A stretch of DNA of 64,000 nt from Rhizobium cauense (GCF_019511525.1 NZ_JAEUAT010000006.1:278482-342481), one strand, 5' to 3'; positions 27,190 through 36,734 are shown, counted from the stretch's first letter. Notes: a model not told the origin generated them from the sequence alone. Made by a program: numbers and translations.

Positions 27190-27759
27190 ATGTTAGAGCC
27201 GGCCGGGGAACTGACGAAAGATGAAGCCTGCTCTCTGCTCGAGGCGGTTGGCAGCAGGCGTGATATCGAGTCTTTCGAAGTTTTATTCCGCTGTTACGGT
27301 CCGCGCGTAAAGGCCTATATGGCGCGCCTCACGCGTGATCCACACGTCGCCGAGGAACTGATGCAGGAAGTGATGATCACAGTTTGGAACAAGGCGGGCC
27401 AGTTCGAAGCGACACGCGGCAACGCAGGTACGTGGATCTTCACGATCGCGCGCAACCTTCGTATTGATGCCTACCGCAAAAACAGGAGGCCAGACTTTGA
27501 CGTCAATGACCCTGCATTTGTGCCGGACGATACTAAAAGCGCGGAGAGCGAGCTTGCGGAACGCCAGAATGCGAGCCGGTTGAGGGACGCTATGAAGGAC
27601 TTGCCTCAGGAACAGATCCAATTGCTGACGCTTTCATTTTTCGACGATTGTTCTCACAATACGATTGCCACCACGCTGAACCTGCCGCTTGGAACGGTGA
27701 AGTCGAGAATTCGGCTTGCCTTTGCCAGGCTTCGAGCTGCGTTGGAGGACGGAAAATGA
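27190..27759 (+). CDS. ECF sigma factor, RpoE/ECF11-like (ChrR partner)
   Basis: A 189-residue ECF sigma factor. Region 2 reads FEVLFRCYGPRVKAYMARLT, AEELMQEVMITVWNKAGQF, GNAGTWIFTIARNLRIDAYR. Region 4 reads AMKDLPQEQIQLLTLSFFDD, SHNTIATTLNLPLGTVKSRI, RLAFARLRAAL. A frame extends back to 27046, but the promoter element would lie inside it, so ATG 27190 is preferred. It overlaps the ChrR-type gene by ATGA, the usual sigma/anti-sigma coupling. It should drive its own promoter and the two lipid operons under singlet-oxygen-type stress. Confidence 0.92.
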   Translation: MLEPAGELTKDEACSLLEAVGSRRDIESFEVLFRCYGPRVKAYMARLTRDPHVAEELMQEVMITVWNKAGQFEATRGNAGTWIFTIARNLRIDAYRKNRRPDFDVNDPAFVPDDTKSAESELAERQNASRLRDAMKDLPQEQIQLLTLSFFDDCSHNTIATTLNLPLGTVKSRIRLAFARLRAALEDGK

Positions 27760-28427
27760 ATATCCGTCATCATGTGAGCGACGAATTGCTGGTGGGATAT
27801 GCATCCGGCACGCTTGAAGAGGGTTGGCAGCTGGCGGTTGCAACGCATCTTGCCTTGTGCCCGGACTGCCGGACGAGACTGACGCTGATGGAAAACACGG
27901 CCGGAGAGCTGCTTGAGAGCCTATCGCCAGTGCCAATCGAGGTCTCGTCCTTCGATCGGTTGATGGAGCGCATACGAAGCGGGGAGAAGAAACCTAGCGT
28001 ATCGCCGAGGCAGCCAACTGAAGTAGTTAAAGTCGTTCCGCCACCAGTCATCCCGGAACCGTTGCGGTCCTATCTTGGAGGAGATCTGACGGAGCTGAAA
28101 TGGAAGTCCCTGGGACGTGGGGCGTATCACATTCCGATCAAACTGGCCGATCGGTCGACAACGGCGCGCCTGCTTCGCATACCTGCCGGAAAACCGGTAC
28201 CGGAACACAGTCACGGAGGGCGCGAGTTAACACTGGTGCTAAGCGGAAGCTTCAATGACGGAGAACTCTTGTTTGCCCGCGGAGATATTGAGGAGGCAGA
28301 CACGAGTGTTCAACACCAGCCGCTGGCAACGCCTGAACAAGATTGTATCTGTCTGGCGGTAACCGACGCGCCGCTTCGGTTCCGGAGCTGGCTTATGCGT
28401 TTGCTGCAACCCGTGCTTCAGATTTGA
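27756..28427 (+). CDS. chrR: ChrR-type zinc anti-sigma factor
   Basis: A 223-residue cytosolic anti-sigma factor. The N-terminal zinc anti-sigma domain carries His6, His31, Cys35 and Cys38 (THLALCPDC), the same numbering as the described Rhodobacter ChrR zinc ligands. A C-terminal cupin domain follows from about residue 100: GAYHIPIKLADRS, VPEHSHGGRELTLVLSGSF with His150, His152 and Glu156, and a later His186 in SVQHQPLA. In the family the first domain sequesters the sigma factor, and the cupin domain is needed to respond to singlet oxygen or organic hydroperoxide. Both modules are intact here. Start fixed by the ATGA overlap. Confidence 0.95.
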   Translation: MNIRHHVSDELLVGYASGTLEEGWQLAVATHLALCPDCRTRLTLMENTAGELLESLSPVPIEVSSFDRLMERIRSGEKKPSVSPRQPTEVVKVVPPPVIPEPLRSYLGGDLTELKWKSLGRGAYHIPIKLADRSTTARLLRIPAGKPVPEHSHGGRELTLVLSGSFNDGELLFARGDIEEADTSVQHQPLATPEQDCICLAVTDAPLRFRSWLMRLLQPVLQI

Positions 28428-28440
28428 CCGGAGGGGACCG

Positions 28441-28845
28441 ATGACCTACGCGATATCCTACGCGGCGACAGCGATCGTCTTTCTCGGCTTGGACTTCTTG
28501 TGGCTGACTGGGTCGTCGACGTTCTATCGCAGCCGAATTGGAGAGCTTCTGCTCGATCGCCCAAATTTCATTGCCGCCGCTGCATTTTACCTCATCTATG
28601 TCACCGGCGTCTGCTTTTTTGCCGTCATGCCTGCGATCAGCTCCGGACGTTGGACGATAGCATTGGTATCGGGCGCTCTCCTCGGCCTTATCGCTTTCGG
28701 CACCTACGACATGACAAATATGGCAACGATCAAGGGGTGGTCGTTGGAGGTAAGCTTGGTGGACATGGTGTGGGGTGTCTTCATCACCACGGCGTCAGCT
28801 CTCGCCGGGTATTTTTCTGTGGTGTCGCTACAGAAGTTTTCTTGA
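28441..28845 (+). CDS. DUF2177 family membrane protein
   Basis: A 134-residue inner-membrane protein with four hydrophobic segments. DUF2177 features: AIVFLGLDFLWLTGSSTFYR, NFIAAAAFYLIYVTGVCFFA, GLIAFGTYDMTNMATIKGW and LVDMVWGVFITTASALAGYF. Its GAGGGGACCG ribosome site is 13 bases after chrR, so it is third in the sigma-chrR operon. DUF2177 is recurrent in such lipid/photo-oxidative loci; the function is unknown. Confidence 0.9.
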   Translation: MTYAISYAATAIVFLGLDFLWLTGSSTFYRSRIGELLLDRPNFIAAAAFYLIYVTGVCFFAVMPAISSGRWTIALVSGALLGLIAFGTYDMTNMATIKGWSLEVSLVDMVWGVFITTASALAGYFSVVSLQKFS

Positions 28846-29091
28846 CCTTCGAATTTGCGTCAGCCACGACATCTATCGGGCCATCAAAGCGCCGAAGAAT
28901 GGTGATCCGTTGTGCCGCTTGGAACAGAGTGTGGTGCTCTGCTCTAGCAGAAGTTTGCATCTGTCACTGCCGTTCCGGTTAGAACCTGCAACGCCGGACG
29001 CGGAATTCCGCAACTAGTCTGAGCGCGGTCACTGGGGAACGCCGCGCCCTATGAATGCGCCGTTGGCTACCGTCCAACCCGCGACCGGCGA

Positions 29092-29388
29092 TCAATGCCT
29101 CGTAGGCGAAACGCCTATGCCAGCGAGGACCTCAAGGAGCTTCTCGAACTCTGTGAGAACATCGAGGAGCTCGGGCGTTTCCATCGATGCGATCTCGTTT
29201 ACGCTCGCTGCTACTGACGATACAAGTGTGTCCATGCCGGTACGCTCTTCCGGAGGTACGCCTCGCATAACGGACCTACGACTTTCTTCGAGCTCTTTCA
29301 GTATCCGCTCGATTAAACGGCGTCGGCTTTGGAAGTCGAGAAGTGGTAGAGCGAGGCATGCATCCTGGATGTCAGTGGCTAGCGACAT
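29092..29388 (-). CDS. Small hypothetical helical protein
   Basis: A 98-residue soluble protein, mostly alpha-helical by composition (LLDFQSRRRLIERILKELEE, VSSVAASVNEIASMETPELL, DVLTEFEKLLEVLAG). The start at 29388 is supported by GGGGAGAGACG just upstream; a longer frame to 29616 lacks such a site. No known domain was recognised and no function is assigned. There is no EcfG-type promoter in front of it. Confidence 0.5.
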   Translation of the reverse strand: MSLATDIQDACLALPLLDFQSRRRLIERILKELEESRRSVMRGVPPEERTGMDTLVSSVAASVNEIASMETPELLDVLTEFEKLLEVLAGIGVSPTRH

Positions 29389-29639
29389 TCGTCTCTCCCC
29401 AGTAGCTGTATGATCGCTATCACAGTCACGACGGTTGCCAATGGACTTTGGTCTTAGGAGGAGCGGTCGGTATTCTTCCGTACCAAACCAGCGACGCTCG
29501 ATCGACATCCAAACAGGACGATGATATAGGTCGATAACATCTTCGTTGAGCATGCGGCTGCATCCGGCGGACGCCTCGGTACCGACCGTCCAGGGTTCGA
29601 ATGTCCCATGCCTCACTTGCTTTAAGACAGCGGCACGGG

Positions 29640-29926
29640 ACGGCCGACCCTAAGCGGAGCTGGCGGGTGCGCAAAAACGGGGAAGTTTCCGGGCGCATGT
29701 CGTCATCTGCGCTATCCGCGATCCAGGCGGCCAGCTTTTGGGTTTTGCCAAGATTACCCACGACCTGACGGAGAGGATGCGGGCCGAGGAAAAGCGGCTT
29801 CAGGCGGCCGAAGGTCTTCGCCGGAGCGAGGAGCAGTTTCGAAATCTTGTTCAGGGCGTGGAGGCGGTCGAGAACCGCGAACGATTCCTGACGCCATCAC
29901 TGTTGGTGCCAAGCAAACCGACCTGA
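29640..29926 (+). pseudogene. PAS-domain sensor kinase fragment, frameshifted
   Basis: A relict of a PAS-containing kinase. One frame reads WRVRKNGEV from 29661. A one-base loss near 29692 (the expected VFWAHVV becomes out of frame) shifts reading to HVVICAIRDPGGQLLGFAKITHDLTERMRAEE, then LRRSEEQFRNLVQGV, and stops at 29926. The junction PAS / GFAKITxDLTER / SEEQFRxLVQGV is typical of rhizobial multi-PAS kinases. No kinase core is present. It lies between the small gene at 29092 and the EcfG-type promoter at 30030. Confidence 0.75.
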
Positions 29927-30029
29927 GCCAACTGATCTAAGACTGTTTCAGGACACGACAAAGTCTCTCAATCGAACTTGCCAACGCGCTGGAACCTGAT
30001 CGCGTGCACGAATAGCCTCACGGCCTCGC

Positions 30030-30054
30030 GGAACCTACCTCGCTCATTGAGGTT
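30030..30054 (+). promoter_or_regulatory. EcfG (RpoE2)-type promoter
   Basis: GGAAC at 30030-30034, 17 bases, then GTTCC from 30052. The known general-stress consensus in Sinorhizobium is GGAAC-N18/19-TT. The element ends 33 bases before the GTG start at 30087. Confidence 0.75.
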
Positions 30055-30086
30055 CCTCGGATTATTTCATCTGAGGATGGCAGGCT

Positions 30087-30329
30087 GTGTCGACAGGTGG
30101 TTGGTTAGTTGTTCATGTCAGAAGACAGGACGTCGTACACACGGTCACGTCGGCCGCAGAAGCGGTCGATCTGCTGTTTTCTGACTGGCCTGTGCATGGT
30201 GGCAGTCGCTTTATCGAGGCAATCGAGGCGTGCGAGGGGGTCGGGAAGGGCAACGTAACGAACGAGGTGGCCGAATTTGCCTTCCTTGCAGCCGCAATGG
30301 AAGCGGGGGTGGATTTCGAATTTCCATGA
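30087..30329 (+). CDS. DUF982 domain protein
   Basis: An 80-residue member of the DUF982 family, small proteins abundant in Rhizobiaceae. Blocks: VVHTVTSAAEAVDLLFSDWP, GGSRFIEAIEACEGVGKGN and EVAEFAFLAAAMEAGVDFEF. It starts with GTG after GAGGATGG and lies directly downstream of a GGAAC-N17-GTT promoter, so it should be a general-stress gene. The molecular role of DUF982 is unknown. A second copy is at 38360-38602. Confidence 0.85.
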   Translation: MSTGGWLVVHVRRQDVVHTVTSAAEAVDLLFSDWPVHGGSRFIEAIEACEGVGKGNVTNEVAEFAFLAAAMEAGVDFEFP

Positions 30330-30514
30330 TCGGTTTGGACTTTGGTCCCATTATCGCGGCGGGCCAAAGGGCATAAAATGGGGCGGTCTCGGTTGTACTG
30401 GAGTAAGGGACAACGTGAAGCTTTCGCCGCCAGAAGAGTCCGACGAAAGCATCCGCTATTACCTAGTAGCGTCGGTCATGCGAACGCGCTGCATAGGTTT
30501 CGGAAGACAGTGCA

Positions 30515-30727
30515 TTGACAGAGGAAAACACCGCTCCCCGCTATTATCCGGCAAAAAGCGGCGCGTTTAGTGGGTTATGGTCCGTAATCGATACCTTTAC
30601 GGGCTGGCCTGTAGTCGTTCGTGACGTCCCGCTTGATGCTCTATCGCGCGAAGAGGCAATCGATCTCGCCGATCTTATGAATGATCGTGACCTTCAGGCT
30701 CGGGAGATCCTCAAGCGCTTCGAGTGA
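30515..30727 (+). CDS. Small hypothetical protein
   Basis: A 70-residue acidic soluble protein starting at a TTG (30515), with sequence features APRYYPAKSGAFSGLWSVID, TFTGWPVVVRDVPLDALSRE and EAIDLADLMNDRDLQ. The composition and phased codon use look genuine and such proteins recur in rhizobial stress islands; I do not know a function. No EcfG element was found immediately upstream. Confidence 0.6.
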   Translation: MTEENTAPRYYPAKSGAFSGLWSVIDTFTGWPVVVRDVPLDALSREEAIDLADLMNDRDLQAREILKRFE

Positions 30728-30786
30728 CCTCGGCGGCTACGTTCAATCAGCCCTGGCCAAAACCGTCATTCAGCTTAGTGGGCAGG

Positions 30787-31107
30787 TCATTCATTGATAG
30801 AAACCCAAGCACTAATGGTAGCTAGCGGAATATCGCCTTCCGCATGGTTGTAGAAAACCAGATAATGATGGACGTCCTCTTCCAGCGCCAGACGGAGCTC
30901 CGCGTACTTCGCCGCGGCCTCCTCATCTCCAGCCTTCGACATCAAGTCATGGAGCATATTCACTTCACTGTAGATCTCGCACAATTCTTGAACCTGCCCC
31001 TGCTGGCCCTCCCAGGAGCGAAGTCTCGGGCACCGAAGTTTGAGCAATGCCCATCCGTGCCGGAAGAGATCGATGGGATCCGTTCCCTTGGCACTACGTT
31101 CACTCAT
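30787..31107 (-). CDS. Hypothetical helical protein, coupled to PilZ gene
   Basis: A 106-residue soluble protein with a long predicted helix (CEIYSEVNMLHDLMSKAGDE, AAAKYAELRLALEEDVHHYL). Its ATG overlaps the stop of the PilZ gene as ATGA, so both are expressed together. It has no known domain. Possibly an output partner of the c-di-GMP-binding PilZ protein, which is inference from coupling only. Confidence 0.6.
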   Translation of the reverse strand: MSERSAKGTDPIDLFRHGWALLKLRCPRLRSWEGQQGQVQELCEIYSEVNMLHDLMSKAGDEEAAAKYAELRLALEEDVHHYLVFYNHAEGDIPLATISAWVSINE

Positions 31108-31349
31108 TTGGGATCAAGACTCACTCCGATGGCCTCCAACCGACGCCAAACAACGCGGCAATGAAAAGATCGGCTGTCTGATAACTTCAAATCGAACTCC
31201 TCAGGCACAGCAACTGCTCCGTTGACGCTCAGGCGCGCACCGCCATCAGACAAATCCTTGACGACGCAATCCAGAACGGAGGCGCCGCCATTGAGCACGA
31301 TCTTCGCGCCAATAAACGTCCGTTTTCGATGATCTCTTCTGCCTTCCAT
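31104..31349 (-). CDS. PilZ-domain protein (c-di-GMP receptor type)
   Basis: An 81-residue single-domain PilZ protein. Both c-di-GMP-binding motifs are present: the N-terminal arginine switch in GRRDHRKRTF and the D/NxSxxG motif in VKDLSDGGARLSV. The end SFHCRVVWRRLEAIGVSL fits the last strands. The start at 31349 is the methionine before the arginine motif; the frame is open to 31439 but no better ribosome site is seen. It is the first gene of a two-gene leftward unit. The window also contains a GGDEF-EAL protein (45034-47631) that could make or break the ligand. Confidence 0.8.
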   Translation of the reverse strand: MEGRRDHRKRTFIGAKIVLNGGASVLDCVVKDLSDGGARLSVNGAVAVPEEFDLKLSDSRSFHCRVVWRRLEAIGVSLDPK

Positions 31350-31439
31350 AAGCGGGAACACTGCGATCGAAAGGTAAATGCTGTGTATACAGGAAGACTT
31401 TGCGTACGCTACCGGACAAATGCCGGCGGGGATAAACAA

Positions 31440-32119
31440 CCCCTACTTGCCGGGCGCGTCCAGGCCTATTGTTCTTTCGTTACCAAAGTCCAATGGTGAC
31501 TGGGGCCCTGTTTTACAGAGCCCGAGGGGCAGGTTTTGATCAACCTGGTTTGCACGTCCCTAGGCTTCAGGACCTGCCCCATTTATTGACACGGTTCCGC
31601 AGCCAAGGACTGGCAGCCCATCCGGGCTGTTTACGCCGTTGCCTGCGGGCCTCCCATCAAGCTATCGGGGGTTAGGTGAACGAGGCAACCGTCCGGGACT
31701 GTCACGCGTCATGAAAAACTGGGCCGGGGGAAGTGCGGACGAATTCTTGGACCGCAAGTTCATCGACTACGACCAGGCGGCACTGCCGCTGCTCGACAGG
31801 GCCGGAGGCCGCCCTTGACGAAGGGAGCGTTCAACTATCGGATAACGAGGGGCGATCGCCATTTTGTCGGGTAAAGCTTTGTGTCTGGGGTCGTGAGCTC
31901 TCGGTAACCTTGGAAAGGTTTCACCACCCATTGTTTGATGGAGAGTTTTTAGGACGCAGGCCGCGGATAACTCCGCGGCCTTATGCTTTTTGTCGCTTCG
32001 GTCCCCCACTCACCCAGACGCCCGCAACGTAAGAATTGGATCGGATCGACGGAAATGCGCTGTCCATGATGGCGCGCTGGCACTCCATCGCGAAGACTGC
32101 CAAAAATTTTTTCGACCAT
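31440..32119. other. 680-base region with an orphan terminator, no supported gene
   Basis: Fragments of short frames only. On the plus strand a small frame at 31711-31818 has no recognisable product. The interval ends with a strong terminator at 31959-31992 with no gene in front of it, so either decayed DNA or a small RNA gene lies here. Confidence 0.4.
31959..31992 (+). terminator. Rho-independent terminator without an upstream ORF
   Basis: GGCCGCGG, loop ATAACT, CCGCGGCC, followed by TTATGCTTTTTG. The perfect eight-base GC stem and T-rich tail are those of an intrinsic terminator on the plus strand. No protein gene ends here. Confidence 0.75.
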
Positions 32120-32144
32120 CTTGAAACCCGGAAACTCCCAAAAT
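32120..32144 (+). promoter_or_regulatory. Candidate heat-shock (RpoH) promoter of groESL
   Basis: CTTGAA at 32120-32125 followed, after 11 bases, by CCCAAAAT (32137-32144). This resembles alphaproteobacterial RpoH promoters (CTTGAA plus a CCCAT/CCTAT-type box). No CIRCE inverted repeat (TTAGCACTC-N9-GAGTGCTAA) is present, so HrcA control is unlikely for this copy. It is 108 bases ahead of groES. Confidence 0.5.
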
Positions 32145-32251
32145 AAATTTTTTGCCGAGGCGCTCGAGGAGGCCTCTCGCCCAAGTATGGACTGTCCATC
32201 CGGTTCGGCTTGGGGATTCAAATCATCATCGTTTGTCCATGGAGGAAACTA

Positions 32252-32566
32252 ATGTCGTTCCGCCCTTTGCATGACCGTATCCTGGTCCGCCGGGTCGAGT
32301 CCGAGGAGAAGACCAAAGGGGGCATCATCATCCCCGACACCGCAAAGGAAAAGCCGCAGGAAGGAGAAGTCGTCGCCGTAGGCTCGGGCGCACGTAACGA
32401 GGCTGGCCAGATCCATGCTCTCGACGTGAAAGCTGGCGACCGGATCCTGTTCGGCAAATGGTCCGGCACCGAGATCAAGATCAACGGCGAAGACCTTCTG
32501 ATTATGAAGGAAAGCGACGTGCTTGGCATCATTGAGGGTCGGAGCGAGCAAAAGCAGGCGGCCTAA
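32252..32566 (+). CDS. groES: Co-chaperonin GroES
   Basis: A 104-residue GroES. Family landmarks are all present: [20 protein letters not shown], the mobile loop [40 protein letters not shown] and [13 protein letters not shown]. The start at 32252 follows GGAGGAAACTA. It caps the GroEL ring and lies 46 bases before groEL in the same operon. Confidence 0.97.
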   Translation: MSFRPLHDRILVRRVESEEKTKGGIIIPDTAKEKPQEGEVVAVGSGARNEAGQIHALDVKAGDRILFGKWSGTEIKINGEDLLIMKESDVLGIIEGRSEQKQAA

Positions 32567-32609
32567 TCGCTGCTCAGTCACCGTAATAGCTGCCTGTCGA
32601 AGGAGTTAA

Positions 32610-34241
<1,632 letters not shown>

Positions 34242-34257
34242 GCTGCCCTTCCCGGCC

Positions 34258-34464
34258 ATGGTGGATAAATTGACGAGCAGGCATCTGACGAGGGAGGAAC
34301 TCCGAGTTTGCGTCGATGTCGTCAAGGCGATCTCTCGCGAGCGCGGGTGCGAAAGGGATGGAGCAGCGGTGGGTAAGATCATGCACGCCGTCGCCCACCT
34401 CTTTAGCCGGGGAATGCGCACGCATGAGGAATTGGTGGCGGCCATGAGGGGTGAAGCCACCTGA
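34258..34464 (+). CDS. Small protein downstream of groEL
   Basis: A 68-residue basic protein (KLTSRHLTREELRVCVDVVK, AISRERGCERDGAAVGKIMH, AVAHLFSRGMRTHEELVAAM). The start lies 16 bases after groEL and the frame ends just before a strong terminator, so it belongs to the groESL transcript. No known domain. It might be a DNA-binding-like helical protein; that is speculation. Confidence 0.55.
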   Translation: MVDKLTSRHLTREELRVCVDVVKAISRERGCERDGAAVGKIMHAVAHLFSRGMRTHEELVAAMRGEAT

Positions 34465-34467
34465 GTG

Positions 34468-34506
34468 GGAAGCGCCCCGCGAATGACCTGCCGGGCGCTT
34501 CCTTCT
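34468..34506 (+). terminator. Terminator of the groESL operon
   Basis: GGAAGCGCCC, a 15-base loop, then GGGCGCTTCC followed by TTCT. The ten-base stem is perfect. Confidence 0.75.
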
Positions 34507-34544
34507 ATAGATTTCGAAGCCGCTCAAGATTTTGGGAGGTTGAC

Positions 34545-34775
34545 TTGGAAAAGCACAGGAGCAATCAACCGAAAGCCAATGTCCTCACCGATGCCTTGAT
34601 GGCGTCGTGCATGCTAAGTGACTGCCGCGCGCTGTTTGATGCCGCGACGAAGCCGGAACCCCATAGGATTTTAAACCTTTTCTCCGGCAAGTCCGACCCC
34701 TCGATCGCCGCGTCTACTCGCGGTCTGGAGAACGACCGCGCCGGTGCTGTACGCCTGCTCGCAAGGCGGTCATGA
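34545..34775 (+). CDS. Doubtful small hypothetical protein
   Basis: A 76-residue frame with a TTG start after GGGAGGTTGAC. The protein (KANVLTDALMASCMLSDCRA, LFDAATKPEPHRILNLFSGK) has no domain or membrane segment. The good ribosome site argues for it; the composition is not decisive. Confidence 0.35.
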   Translation: MEKHRSNQPKANVLTDALMASCMLSDCRALFDAATKPEPHRILNLFSGKSDPSIAASTRGLENDRAGAVRLLARRS

Positions 34776-34854
34776 TTCAAAGGAAGAACAAGCTCGTGTG
34801 GCAAGGTGTTGATACTCTCACTGAACGCACGACGCTTGCCTCCCGCTCGACTAT

Positions 34855-34879
34855 GGAACAAACCGAGGGGACTGGGGTT
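34855..34879 (+). promoter_or_regulatory. EcfG (RpoE2)-type promoter
   Basis: GGAAC at 34855-34859, 17 bases, GTTCC from 34877. It ends 27 bases before the ATG at 34906, leaving room for the GGAGG ribosome site. Confidence 0.75.
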
Positions 34880-34905
34880 CCTGAAAATAAATGTGGAGGT
34901 ATGCC

Positions 34906-35193
34906 ATGCGCTTCACTAGCTGTTCAGTGTTTCTCATTGCGGGGGCCTTCGCTACGTCAGTGTTTGCGCAGTCGTTGCCTGACGAAGCCGGCCCATCTCT
35001 CGGTCACCAGAGCTCTACGCCTCAGCACGAGAGCATCACGAACCCGAGCGGTTTTTTCGGGAAATCGCCGGGTGCAAGAACAATAGACCCCGGACACACC
35101 GGTTCTACCGGTGATGTCGATTGTAGGGAGCAGAAAGACATCAGAACCGAAAGAAGTGCTGAAGTCACCAAGAGTATGGATTGCATCCGCTAG
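34906..35193 (+). CDS. Small exported protein under EcfG-type promoter
   Basis: A 95-residue protein. It has a clear signal peptide (RFTSCSVFLIAGAFATSVFA) cleaved before QSLPDE. The mature part is polar and unstructured-looking (SLGHQSSTPQHESITNPSGF) with two Cys near the end. The ATG at 34906 is preferred because GTGGAGGTATGCC precedes it. It is preceded by a GGAAC-N17-GTT promoter, so it should be a periplasmic general-stress protein of unknown role. Confidence 0.7.
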   Translation: MRFTSCSVFLIAGAFATSVFAQSLPDEAGPSLGHQSSTPQHESITNPSGFFGKSPGARTIDPGHTGSTGDVDCREQKDIRTERSAEVTKSMDCIR

Positions 35194-35553
35194 CTTCGAT
35201 ATTTCGCGGGCGTAAAGTGATAGCAGAGTGGCAAGCAGAGCGCAGACTTGCATCCCTGTTTTGGACGAAATCTTTGCGATTGATGTGAGCTGGTCTGAAG
35301 ACACCCAACTCCCCGTGACAAAAAAGCGTGTGCGCTGAAGCGGAAGCCGAGATGATGATTGGTTTGCTCAACGTCTGGGATTCCATAGACCTCGCCGGAT
35401 TGTCATAAGAGTGTATGGCAGTCCTTTTTGCGCTGGAGCCAGACAAGTTCGCTCGCTTTTCGCAGCGAAGAGGCTTCGGCTGCTAAACTTCTTACCTGAA
35501 CCTTCAGAGACTGCCCATTGCGTCCAGCGCTCGACGGTGTTCCATCAAAAACC
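35194..35553. other. Intergenic stretch, no gene recognised
   Basis: About 360 bases; overlapping minus-strand frames (35165-35446, 35403-35585) look like noise, without domains or ribosome sites. Confidence 0.3.
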
Positions 35554-35578
35554 GGAACAATCCCGCCTGGTGTCGGTT
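35554..35578 (+). promoter_or_regulatory. EcfG (RpoE2)-type promoter
   Basis: GGAAC at 35554-35558, 17 bases, GTTTC from 35576. It ends 32 bases before the ATG at 35610. Confidence 0.75.
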
Positions 35579-35609
35579 TCTTCATAATCAGGCAGGCGTG
35601 GAGGCTTTG

Positions 35610-35837
35610 ATGTGGGCAATCCTTATCGGTGCCGCTCTTCTAACGGCCGGAATTGTACTGCTCTTTCGCCCGGCGCTCGACAGACGGGCGAGTGATCCCC
35701 ATCGAACGTCACAAGGCGGCCCGACGTTGGAGCCACGCCGGCAAGGACTTGATTTCCTCGGGCTGACGCGAAACTGGCTGGCATTGGTCGTTATCGGCGC
35801 TGGCGCTTTGTTATTGGCTTTGGGGCGATACCTATAG
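35610..35837 (+). CDS. Small two-helix membrane protein
   Basis: A 75-residue protein with two hydrophobic segments, WAILIGAALLTAGIVLLF and WLALVVIGAGALLLALG, separated by a basic loop (RPALDRRASDPHRTSQGG). The ATG at 35610 follows GTGGAGGCTTTG; a GTG four codons earlier is possible. It lies downstream of an EcfG-type promoter. Family and role unknown. Confidence 0.65.
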   Translation: MWAILIGAALLTAGIVLLFRPALDRRASDPHRTSQGGPTLEPRRQGLDFLGLTRNWLALVVIGAGALLLALGRYL

Positions 35838-36293
35838 TCCTGAGTTATCGGCGCCTCGGCACGGTACGAGCAATAATCCTTCGCCCCCTCTCCCTCCTCG
35901 TCCGGCATCACTACCAGTCGGTGGGACCTATCACAGAGATATAGGTTTGCTGGATGTCACACCTTTTCATCAGGTGTGACATGTATCTCCTCCACATTGG
36001 CTCCCTGCCGCGGTTTTTTGCTTGAGGCTCACTCTCCTTCCCGGAGGATTTTTTACCGTGCTCCTCGCGATTTTCGATCGCGTTGCCCCGCGCTTGGGTG
36101 GCCCTTCCCTGCCATTTCCGTCACCCGTGCCCTGGGTCCTATCGGGTTTGCTTTCAACAGGACGTCTCACCGTATTTTGACTGAGGGATGCAATCCGGGC
36201 CATTCGCTGCGGAACCAACCGCTGGAACTTTTCGAGCCATGAGGAATTTCACTGTGCCGCGCCCGGCGTGGGCGAAATCTCAAGGAGCTTTGA
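35838..36293. other. 450-base intergenic stretch
   Basis: No supported gene. An inverted repeat TCACACCT-TTTCATC-AGGTGTGA lies at about 35957-35979 (perfect eight-base arms) and could form a hairpin or operator. No GGAAC-N17-GTT element precedes the PRC-barrel gene. Confidence 0.4.
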
Positions 36294-36734
36294 ATGAAGA
36301 CAATTATCCTCGCAGCATTGGCATCGATTTCCATCGGCAGCACGGCTTTGGCCCAAGAGGCAGCGGCGACCGGCGCAGATGCTATGCTGGCAGGACCCGG
36401 CATAACTATGGGCAATGCAGCTACGGTGCCATTGAAGTATGTCGAGATCAAAGATGCCGATCTGGTCACCTCCAAGTTGATTGGCGTTAATATCTACAAC
36501 AAGTCCAACGAGGACGTCGGGGAGATCGCAGACATTGTGATCGGAGACGGGAAGTCAGTTATTGGTATCGTCGCGAGCGTCGGCGGCTTTTTGGGCTTGG
36601 GCGAAAGCTATGTCGTCATCGACCCGGCATCGCTCGCGCTCGCCGATGACAACGGCACCTGGAAGGCGTACGTTGACACGAACAAGGACGACCTTTCGAA
36701 GGCACCGAAGTTCGACTACTCCAGACTCAAGTGA
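36294..36734 (+). CDS. Exported PRC-barrel domain protein
   Basis: A 146-residue protein. The signal peptide MKTIILAALASISIGSTALA is followed by a linker and a PRC-barrel domain (about 50-125): DLVTSKLIGVNIYNKSNEDV, GEIADIVIGDGKSVIGIVAS, LGLGESYVVIDPASLALADD. Periplasmic PRC-barrel proteins are common in rhizobial stress and desiccation loci; the ligand is unknown. GGAGCTTTGA precedes the ATG. Confidence 0.87.
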   Translation: MKTIILAALASISIGSTALAQEAAATGADAMLAGPGITMGNAATVPLKYVEIKDADLVTSKLIGVNIYNKSNEDVGEIADIVIGDGKSVIGIVASVGGFLGLGESYVVIDPASLALADDNGTWKAYVDTNKDDLSKAPKFDYSRLK

